Source: Mycobacterium ahvazicum
GTDB taxonomy: Bacteria > Actinomycetota > Actinomycetes > Mycobacteriales > Mycobacteriaceae
Assembly (NCBI RefSeq): GCF_900176255.2
Contig: NZ_FXEG02000005.1
Location: 1 to 64,000, forward strand
Length of the DNA: 64,000 bases
Direction of reading: 5' to 3'
Position 1 is the stretch's first letter. Every line of letters starts with the position of its first letter. Position numbers and translations under genes: made by a program. Below, one piece after another: positions 58,235 through 64,000 of this stretch. The notes under the pieces are model-generated. The model was given only the letters and a program-made list of their open reading frames with translations. It was not told the DNA's origin and did not search any database.

Positions 58235-58561
58235 TTAGTCTCCTTCGCCCTGCGGCGGCAGATCTTTGACCGCTTGCGGGTCATTCTCGGTCATCCCGAC
58301 CTTGGCTGCGCCCCCGGGCGACCCCAGCTCGACGAAGAAGTCGGCGTTGATCTGGGTGTACTGGCTCCACTGCTCGGGCACGTCGTCTTCGTAATAGATG
58401 GCTTCAACAGGACAAACCGGCTCGCAGGCCCCGCAGTCCACGCATTCGTCGGGATGGATGAAGAGCATCCGCGCGCCCTCGTAGATGCAGTCGACGGGGC
58501 ATTCTTCGATGCACGCCTTGTCTTTGATGTCGACGCAGGGTTGGGCGATCGTGTACGTCAC
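58235..58561 (-). CDS. fdxC: 7Fe ferredoxin FdxC
   Basis: 108 residues. One cluster site is CVDIKDKACIEECPVDC, a 3Fe-4S/4Fe-4S pattern with the spacing of actinobacterial 7Fe ferredoxins, and the second is CVDCGACEPVCPVEAIYYEDD. It carries electrons in the cytosol; possible partners include P450s such as those in this window (inference). GTG start preceded by GAGGAG at ideal spacing. First gene of fdxC-dapC; a possible promoter lies at 58663-58689. Confidence 0.95.
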   Translation of the reverse strand: MTYTIAQPCVDIKDKACIEECPVDCIYEGARMLFIHPDECVDCGACEPVCPVEAIYYEDDVPEQWSQYTQINADFFVELGSPGGAAKVGMTENDPQAVKDLPPQGEGD

Positions 58562-58997
58562 GGACGTCTCCTCAACGTTTTCTCGATGTACGGCTCAGTG
58601 TGGGCGGCTGTTAGCCTCGCTGCGGCGCTTCCCGGCCGCGTAAGCAAGGCTTTCGGTTACTGATACTAGACGTTGCACATACACGTCAACCAGGTGGCAC
58701 GCCACGGCGGCCGCCAAGTTTCATACGGCCAGTCTCGCAGCCGTGCAGGTCGCCGCACGGACCATTCGAACGTGTCGACACGATCGCCGGCCGACGTTTG
58801 GCCCTACGATTTGGGCCGTGTGACGAACGTCACCCCGACGCGGGTCGGCCGATGGTTACATTCCGGGCGGGGCCGGCGAATAACCGTGAAACGAAAGAAC
58901 GTCCGCAACGGCTGGTAGCCTCGTCCGAGACGGCAGCCGCTAGGGCAGATCACTCAGCCGTCGTTGGCTTTCAGAGATCCGGGGAAGGTGTCCAAGC
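58562..58997. other. 436-base divergent intergenic region between fdxC and the TB8.4-like gene
   Basis: No convincing gene. Short open frames (58673-58918, 58798-59001) have no ribosome site or recognisable sequence. It contains the fdxC promoter candidate, the small inverted repeat GTGGC-AC-GCCAC at 58694-58705 just upstream of that -35, and a possible TAGCCT -10 at 58914-58919 facing the TB8.4-like gene. Confidence 0.6.
58663..58689 (-). promoter_or_regulatory. Candidate SigA-type promoter of fdxC
   Basis: On the minus strand TTGACG (58684-58689) and TAGTAT (58663-58668) are spaced 15 bases, about 100 bases upstream of the fdxC start. The spacer is one or two bases short of ideal. Confidence 0.4.
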
Positions 58998-59333
58998 ATG
59001 ATGACGCTGTCGTTAAGCAAACTGGCAGCCGCGGTTGGTGGTGCGGCAGTGGCGCTGAGCGCCGCGGCGGGGGTTGCTTCGGCAGACCCCATGGATCCGA
59101 TCATCAACACGACCTGCAACTACGGGCAGGTGATGGCCGCGCTCAACGCGAACGATCCGGCCACTGCCCAGGAATTGAACGCTTCGCCGTTCGCGCAGAA
59201 CTACATCCGGCAGTTCCTGGCCTCTCCGCCGCCGAAGCGCCAGCAGATGGCTGCGCAGATTCAGGCGATGCCGGCGGCCGCGAAGTATTTCAACACGATC
59301 CAGCAGGTCGCGGTCGTCTGTAACAACTACTGA
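58998..59333 (+). CDS. TB8.4-like small secreted protein (hemophore-related family)
   Basis: 111 residues. Signal peptide of about 29 residues ending VASADP, then a helical mature protein with two Cys at the ends: NTTCNYGQVMAALNAND and VVCNNY. This is the pattern of the T-cell antigen TB8.4 (Rv1174c) and of mycobacterial hemophore-related proteins. Heme binding has not been shown for it here; a disulfide joining the termini is likely. The ribosome site GGGGAAGG precedes the ATG. Position between fdxC and fbiC matches M. tuberculosis, though Rv1176c and fadH are absent. Confidence 0.9.
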   Translation: MMTLSLSKLAAAVGGAAVALSAAAGVASADPMDPIINTTCNYGQVMAALNANDPATAQELNASPFAQNYIRQFLASPPPKRQQMAAQIQAMPAAAKYFNTIQQVAVVCNNY

Positions 59334-59414
59334 GCCGCAGTCGGCTCAGTAGCCGCTGAGCAGTAGCCGCAGTCGGGCGTCGAGCAGGACGTCGTCGGTA
59401 TCGCCGACGCGCGG

Positions 59415-62015
59415 CTACGCGGCGAGCGGGCTGTAATCGGTGGTGCGCTGGCGCGCCGGACGGCCGATGCCGTGGGCGATGGCGGCCAGTTCGGCCACCG
59501 TCTTCGCCGAGCCGTGTTCGGAGCCGGCCATCCGCGAGATGGTCTCCTCCATCAGCGTGCCGCCCAGGTCGTTGGCGCCGCCGTTGAGCATCACCTGGGT
59601 GCGCTCGGTGCCGAGCTTGACCCAGCTGGTCTGAATCTGAGAAATGCGGCCGTGCAACATGATTCGGGCCAGCGCGTGTACCGCGCGGTTGTCGCGGTGG
59701 GTCGGCCCCGGGCGGGCCGCGCCGGCCAGATACAGCGGCGAGCTCTGGTGCACGAACGGCAGCGGCACGAATTCGGTGAAACCGCCGGTGCGGTCCTGGA
59801 TTTCGCGCAGCACGTTGAGGTGCCCGACCCAGTGCCGGGGACTGTCGACGTGCCCGTACATCATCGTCGACGACGACCGCAGGCCTACCTCGTGCGCGGT
59901 GGACACGATGTCGATCCACATCGACGTGGGCAGCTTGCCCTTGGTGAGCACCCAGCGCACCTCGTCGTCGAGGATCTCGGCGGCGGTACCCGGGATGGTG
60001 CCAAGCCCGGCCTCGCGCAGGCTGATCAGCCACTCGCGCACGCTCAACCCGCTCTTGGTCACCCCGTTGGCGATCTCCATCGGAGAGAACGCATGCACAT
60101 GCATCGAGGGGACCCGGGCCTTGACGGCGCGCACCAGGTCGGCGTAGCCGGTGACCGGCAGCTCGGGATCGATCCCGCCCTGCATGCACACCTCGGTCGC
60201 GCCTTCGACATGCGCCTCCCAGGCGCGATCGGCCACCTCGGCCGCCGACAGCGAATACGCGTCGGCATCGCCCTTGCGCTGCGCGAAAGCACAGAACCGG
60301 CAACCGGTGTAGCAGATATTGGTGAAGTTGATGTTGCGGTTCACCACGAACGTCACGTCGTCACCGACGGTGTCGCGTCGCAACGAATCAGCCAGCGCGG
60401 CAACGGCTTCCAATGCCGGGCCGTCGGCGGTGGCCAGCGACAGGTATTCGTCGTCGGAGCACCCGGCGGGGTTGCGCTCGGCGGAGCGCAGCGCGGCCAG
60501 CACATCGGTGTCTAGGCGTTCCGGCGCTCTGGCGCCTTGGGCGGCCAGCTCGTGCACGTGCGCACGAATCGATTCCCAGTCGCCGAAGGCACTGTCGAGA
60601 TCGCTGCGCGCCTCGGTGTTGCGGCCCTCGGTGTCGATCGCGGCGTTCAGATCGACCCGCCCGCTCGACTGCGCCTCGTCGGGTTCCTGCCAGGGCAGGC
60701 CGGTGGGGTTGACGTCGCGAGCCAGGCCGGTGGCCGGATCAGCCAGTGCCGCAACGTGGCCCTGCACTCGCGGGTCGATCCAGGCGGCACCGGCTTGGAC
60801 GTATTTGGGTTGCGCGGTCAACCGCTGCACCAAGTCGAATCCCGCTTCGACGGTCACCGCGGCCAGCTCATCGAGGGCGGGCCAGGGCCGTTCCGGGTTG
60901 ACGTGGTCGGGCGTCAGCGGCGAAACCCCGCCCCAGTCGTCGACTCCCGCGGCGACCAGCGCCAGGCACTCCTTGCGGGACACCAGATTCGGTGGCGCCT
61001 GAATCCGCATGCCGGGCCCGAGCACCAGGCGGGCGACCGCGATCGTCGCCAGGTAGTCGTCGATTCCGGCATCGGGCACATCGGCCATCGCGGTGTGTTG
61101 CTTGGCCCGGAAGTTCTGCACGATCACTTCCTGCACGTGACCGAATTCCTTGTGCGACTTGCGAATCGCGTGCAGCGTATCGGCGCGTTCGGCCAGCGTC
61201 TCCCCGATACCGACCAGCAGACCGGTGGTGAACGGAATCGAGAGCCGACCCGCATCGGTCAGCGCCCGCAGCCGCACCGCCGGGTCTTTGTCCGGGCTGC
61301 CGTAGTGCGCGAGCCCTTTCGTTTCGAAGAGCCGCCGCGACGTCGTCTCGAGCATCATGCCCATCGATGGCGCCACCGGCTTCAGCAACGACATCTCCGA
61401 CCAGCTCATCACGCCCGGATTCAGGTGCGGCAGCAGCCCGGTTTCCTCCAGCACCCGGATTGCCATCGCGCGCACATACGACAGGGTCGAGTTGTAGCCG
61501 CGCTCGTCGAGCCATTCACGGGCCTGCGGCCAGCGGTCCTCCGGCCGGTCGCCAAGGGTGAATAATGCTTCCTTACAACCGAGTTCGGCGCCACGCCGGG
61601 CGATGTCGAGGATCTCGTCGGGCTCCAGATACATACCGATGCCCTGAGCGCGAAGCTTGCCGGGCACGGTGACGAACGTGCAGTAGTGGCAGGTGTCCCG
61701 GCACAGATGAGTGACGGGGATGAACACTTTGCGCGAATACGTGATCGGCAGCCGACCTCCCGCGCCGCGCCGGCCCGCCGACTCCAGACCCGCATCGCGC
61801 ACCCGAGCCGCGCTGGCACACAGGTCGGCGAGGTCGGCACCGCGGGCGGTCATCGCCACGGCGGCCTCATCGACGTTGAGCGCGACACCGTCCCGCGCCC
61901 GGCGCAACACCCGCCGCAACGCGGACGCGCTGGCCTTGGAGGGGGCCCGAGCCGGAATGACGGGATTAGGCAAAGCGGTGGGCTCCTCGCCCGAAGGCCT
62001 CGGTGTCACTGGCAC
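59415..62015 (-). CDS. fbiC: 7,8-didemethyl-8-hydroxy-5-deazariboflavin (FO) synthase FbiC
   Basis: 866 residues from a GTG at 62015, the start best aligned with M. tuberculosis FbiC (856); an ATG at 62081 gives 888. Two radical-SAM domains are fused. The CofG-type N-terminal half has CRDTCHYC (Cys at about 105, 109, 112). The CofH-type C-terminal half has CYTGCRFC. It makes the F420 chromophore from tyrosine and a ribityl-pyrimidine intermediate. F420 is needed for nitroimidazole activation and several mycobacterial reductases. It is convergent with the TB8.4-like gene. Confidence 0.96.
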   Translation of the reverse strand: MPVTPRPSGEEPTALPNPVIPARAPSKASASALRRVLRRARDGVALNVDEAAVAMTARGADLADLCASAARVRDAGLESAGRRGAGGRLPITYSRKVFIPVTHLCRDTCHYCTFVTVPGKLRAQGIGMYLEPDEILDIARRGAELGCKEALFTLGDRPEDRWPQAREWLDERGYNSTLSYVRAMAIRVLEETGLLPHLNPGVMSWSEMSLLKPVAPSMGMMLETTSRRLFETKGLAHYGSPDKDPAVRLRALTDAGRLSIPFTTGLLVGIGETLAERADTLHAIRKSHKEFGHVQEVIVQNFRAKQHTAMADVPDAGIDDYLATIAVARLVLGPGMRIQAPPNLVSRKECLALVAAGVDDWGGVSPLTPDHVNPERPWPALDELAAVTVEAGFDLVQRLTAQPKYVQAGAAWIDPRVQGHVAALADPATGLARDVNPTGLPWQEPDEAQSSGRVDLNAAIDTEGRNTEARSDLDSAFGDWESIRAHVHELAAQGARAPERLDTDVLAALRSAERNPAGCSDDEYLSLATADGPALEAVAALADSLRRDTVGDDVTFVVNRNINFTNICYTGCRFCAFAQRKGDADAYSLSAAEVADRAWEAHVEGATEVCMQGGIDPELPVTGYADLVRAVKARVPSMHVHAFSPMEIANGVTKSGLSVREWLISLREAGLGTIPGTAAEILDDEVRWVLTKGKLPTSMWIDIVSTAHEVGLRSSSTMMYGHVDSPRHWVGHLNVLREIQDRTGGFTEFVPLPFVHQSSPLYLAGAARPGPTHRDNRAVHALARIMLHGRISQIQTSWVKLGTERTQVMLNGGANDLGGTLMEETISRMAGSEHGSAKTVAELAAIAHGIGRPARQRTTDYSPLAA

Positions 62016-62124
62016 CTTGGTGTAACTTCCCCACGATCGAATTTCATCCGCGTGTCCCAACATCTGAATTTCGGCAACCATAGCCGGTGCAATAAGCGCA
62101 ACAGTAGCGCCAGGCCGGTATCCG

Positions 62125-62589
62125 TCAGCCGTAGTGGTAGCTGCGCCTCCACAACACCAGTACCGGCGGTGTCACCCCCAGCACGATCAGCAGCAGAGCG
62201 CCGTAAGCCATCAGCCCGCTACCTCCCAGAATGATGTCGTCGGCGGGACCGCCCATGCTGATCACCGCCACCGTCAGCAGCCATGTCCACAACGGCAGCG
62301 CGGCCACCCGCGCCGAACGGGTCCAGCGGCCGGCCGCCCAGACCAGGGCGGCGTTGACCAGGCCACTGATCAGTCCGCTGATCGGAAACGGAATCGCGCC
62401 GATGTAGAAAGGCAGCAGCAGGGCCCCGGCTAGTGCGGATAAGACCCCATCCACGGCCAGCAGCGCCAACACCACGACGCGAATAGCGGGGTCCGTCGCG
62501 CCGGCATCCTCGACGGTCGCGGCGCGCGACTTGGTTTCGGTCAGGTCGGGACGCTGTCGATGTTGGACAGAACGGAGCCGATAACCCAC
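62125..62589 (-). CDS. Four-helix membrane protein (Rv1171-like)
   Basis: 154 residues from a GTG at 62589; the start is uncertain because this frame begins inside a 35-aa gene and no ribosome site is visible. Conserved sequence starts near TDPAIRVVVLALLAVDG. Four membrane helices: VVVLALLAVDGVLSALAGALL, ISGLISGLVNAALVWAAG, LPLWTWLLTVAVISM and LMAYGALLLIVLGVTPPVLVLW. No known domain recognised. It lies between mshB and fbiC, as Rv1171 does; co-transcription with mshB is likely. Confidence 0.8.
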   Translation of the reverse strand: MGYRLRSVQHRQRPDLTETKSRAATVEDAGATDPAIRVVVLALLAVDGVLSALAGALLLPFYIGAIPFPISGLISGLVNAALVWAAGRWTRSARVAALPLWTWLLTVAVISMGGPADDIILGGSGLMAYGALLLIVLGVTPPVLVLWRRSYHYG

Positions 62590-62648
62590 TGCAAGCTGTC
62601 GAGCCGGTCCTGCCAGTGCTGCAGGTTAGGGTCCAGGTCGGGGTCCAT
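62541..62648 (-). CDS. 35-aa ORF between mshB and the Rv1171-like gene
   Basis: ATG at 62648, TGA at 62541, preceded by a strong ribosome site (GGAAGGAA). The product begins MDPDLDPNLQHWQDRL and continues DSLQWVIGSVLSNIDSVP, a short amphipathic peptide. It overlaps the proposed start of the downstream membrane protein by 49 bases, which suggests translational coupling or a leader peptide. Real translation is unproven. Confidence 0.5.
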   Translation of the reverse strand: MDPDLDPNLQHWQDRLDSLQWVIGSVLSNIDSVPT

Positions 62649-62681
62649 GCGAATTCCTTCCGTGGCTGCCTGCTTGGCAGC

Positions 62682-63584
62682 CTACCGCGTCGCGGATCCG
62701 TCGAGATCCAGTCCGGCGAGCAGATCGGTCTCCCAGCCACGCTCGTCGCGGTCCCCCGCGGCCCCGGCGACCAGGACGTAATGCTCTTCGGCGAGGATCG
62801 GCAGCGCCATGTTGTTCGACAGCGCGCAGGCCCGTCCGGACGGCCCGACGACCACCTGCGTGGCGTGCGCGGCGAGCGCGGCGACCTTGGCGGCCAACGC
62901 ATCCGGCGGCGCCGCCACGACGGCGTCGATCGCATCGCCGGAGTATCCGAAGTCGAATTCCTCTTGGGGCGGTTTCGCCCACCCGGGCAGAAAGTCGTCG
63001 GGGCCCAGGTCGTCCCAGCCGGCCAGGAACGCATCGACGGCCAGCACCGTCCAGTAGAACTTCGGCACGTCCCAGGGCTCGCCGGGGTAATCGTCGCCGG
63101 CGGCCGCCGCGACCGCGGCCGTGGTCACGGTGTGGGCCCGGATGTGGTCGGGATGCCCGTATCCGCCGTTGGGGTCATAGGTGACGACGACGTGCGGGCG
63201 CAGCCGGCGAATGATCTCGACCAGCGCCCCGACGGCTTCGCGTTCGTCGGCGTCGATGAAGCGTTCGCGGCGCCGCTTCTCGGTGCCCGCCATGCCGGAG
63301 TCGCGCCAGCGTCCCGCGCCGCCGAGATAGATCGGTGCGGCCACACCAAGTGCTTGCAATGCCGCGGTGAGTTCGCCGATTCGGTAGCCGCCGAGTTGGT
63401 CGGCACGGTCGAACGCGAGCTCGGCCCAGCGTTCCCCGATGACCTCGCCCTCCTCGCCCAGCGTGCAGGTCACGACGCTGACCTCGGCGCCGCTCGCGGC
63501 GTAGTGCGCGATCGTGGCGCCGTTGCTCAGGCTCTCGTCGTCGGGATGGGCGTGCACGAACAACAGCCGCGGAGTCTCAGGCAT
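62682..63584 (-). CDS. mshB: N-acetyl-GlcN-inositol deacetylase (mycothiol biosynthesis)
   Basis: 300 residues. LmbE/PIG-L fold with the zinc motif HAHPDDESLSNGATIAHY (His and Asp ligands, catalytic Asp), the C-terminal zinc His in YDPNGGYGHPDHIRAHTVT, and YLGGAGRWRDSGMAGT. It deacetylates GlcNAc-inositol in the second stage of mycothiol synthesis. ATG at 63584 with a leaderless-type -10. Divergent from the TetR gene, 82 bases between. Confidence 0.96.
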   Translation of the reverse strand: MPETPRLLFVHAHPDDESLSNGATIAHYAASGAEVSVVTCTLGEEGEVIGERWAELAFDRADQLGGYRIGELTAALQALGVAAPIYLGGAGRWRDSGMAGTEKRRRERFIDADEREAVGALVEIIRRLRPHVVVTYDPNGGYGHPDHIRAHTVTTAAVAAAAGDDYPGEPWDVPKFYWTVLAVDAFLAGWDDLGPDDFLPGWAKPPQEEFDFGYSGDAIDAVVAAPPDALAAKVAALAAHATQVVVGPSGRACALSNNMALPILAEEHYVLVAGAAGDRDERGWETDLLAGLDLDGSATR

Positions 63585-63590
63585 GGACGC

Positions 63591-63596
63591 ACCCTA
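63591..63596 (-). promoter_or_regulatory. Candidate -10 of mshB (leaderless)
   Basis: TAGGGT on the minus strand, 6 bases before the mshB ATG at 63584, without a Shine-Dalgarno sequence. Confidence 0.5.
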
Positions 63597-63654
63597 CCCG
63601 CCGGTCTCGGTCGTCGTGTTGCACCAGGACACACCAAATAGGAACGCCAACGGC

Positions 63655-63660
63655 TACTAT
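63655..63660 (+). promoter_or_regulatory. Candidate -10 of the terminal TetR gene (leaderless)
   Basis: TACTAT, 6 bases before the ATG at 63667. It mirrors the mshB promoter in an 82-base interval. Confidence 0.5.
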
Positions 63661-63666
63661 CGAGAA

Positions 63667-64000
63667 ATGCCGCAAGCCACCGAGACAGCGCGGACGGGCG
63701 TCCGCAGCCGCCGCCGCGGCGAGGTGCTCGAGCGAGCGCTCTACGAGGCCACGCTGGCGGAGTTGGCCGAGGTCGGCTACGGCGGGCTGACGATGGAAGG
63801 AATCGCCGCGCGCGCTCAGACCGGCAAGGCCGCGCTGTACCGGCGCTGGTGCAGCAAGCACGATCTGGTGCACGCCGCGCTGGTGTTCGCGCTGCCGCCG
63901 GTGCCCGAACCCCGCTCCGGCCGATCGCCCAGGGACGCCCTGCTGACGCTGTTCACCTCGCACCGTGATGTGCTGGCCGGCAAGACGGGGTTTCCCGGCC
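63667..64000 (+). CDS. TetR-family regulator, cut by the window edge (Rv1167c-like position)
   Basis: The first 111 codons are visible and open to the end of the window. The N-terminal HTH reads LAEVGYGGLTMEGIAARAQTGKAALYRRWCSKHDLVHAAL, the TetR signature with the RRW variant of the recognition helix end. The ligand-binding domain is missing. In M. tuberculosis the mshB neighbourhood also contains a TetR gene, Rv1167c, after PE/PPE genes that are absent here. Its target is unknown; the divergent mshB is the nearest candidate (inference). Confidence 0.85.
   Translation, partial: MPQATETARTGVRSRRRGEVLERALYEATLAELAEVGYGGLTMEGIAARAQTGKAALYRRWCSKHDLVHAALVFALPPVPEPRSGRSPRDALLTLFTSHRDVLAGKTGFPG

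Noticed and set aside
58673..58918. 81-codon frame between fdxC and the TB8.4-like gene
   Set aside because: No ribosome site, no recognisable domain, Arg/His-biased composition, and it overlaps the likely fdxC promoter.
1..64000. tRNA, rRNA or CRISPR array
   Set aside because: Nothing resembling a tRNA cloverleaf with CCA-type end, rRNA sequence or regularly spaced repeats was recognised while reading; a covariance-model scan could still reveal small RNAs.

Overview
The window is chromosomal DNA of a high-G+C actinobacterium, almost certainly a Mycobacterium and probably a slow-growing non-tuberculous species. The evidence is gene-by-gene synteny, in inverted orientation, with the M. tuberculosis interval running from mrp (Rv1229c) to mshB (Rv1170). 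It includes mycobacterial hallmarks: sigE/rseA/htrA/tatB, glgC/glgM, gpgS, fadD6, the LOG protein, dapE/dapD, pruA/pruC, dapC/fdxC, TB8.4, fbiC and mshB. No rRNA, tRNA, CRISPR array or intact insertion sequence was seen. Identities come from remembered family sequences, not from a search.

Layout. 1-5 kb: mrp converges on tatB, htrA, rseA and sigE (envelope stress). 5-10 kb: an O-methyltransferase, then a TetR regulator with an ABC exporter and an ICMT-like methyltransferase. 10-18 kb: glgC/glgM, a 55-aa protein, tag, a DivIVA-domain protein, gpgS, folP2, fadD6 and LOG. 18-26 kb: a STAND-like ATPase, the dapE/dapD divergent pair, an MHS-type transporter, fadD36 and a hydrolase. 26.5-39.4 kb: an accessory cluster absent from this place in M. 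tuberculosis. 39.6-45.3 kb: small acidic proteins, an AlkA-like glycosylase and the proline-utilisation genes with their regulator PruC. 45.4-53.4 kb: a 13E12-family HNH gene, a secreted protein and a sulfate-activation/sulfotransferase/sulfolipid-addressing group. 53.4-64 kb: a lipase-type esterase, an APC transporter fused to an OB-fold, dapC, fdxC, TB8.4, fbiC, a membrane protein, mshB and a TetR gene cut by the window edge.

The most interesting region is 26.5-39.4 kb. It carries two paralogous P450s, an aldehyde dehydrogenase, a double-domain CoA-transferase, two acyl-CoA dehydrogenases of the FadE28/FadE29 type, a ChsH1-like hydratase, the two halves of a ChsH2-like protein as separate genes, an Ltp2-like aldolase, a TetR regulator and an esterase-like lipoprotein. 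Gene content and motifs copy the igr (cyp125-fadE28-fadE29-chsH2-chsH1-ltp2) cholesterol side-chain operon, so this looks like a complete parallel pathway that oxidises, activates and shortens a branched side chain of an unknown steroid or isoprenoid. A second notable block is stf0-cysD-cysNC, with gene-end overlaps, followed by a YeiH-type transporter and a Sap/GAP homologue; it suggests a dedicated locus for making and placing a sulfated trehalose glycolipid. A third pattern is that sixteen start codons have a TANNNT element 6-8 bases upstream, which predicts many leaderless transcripts.
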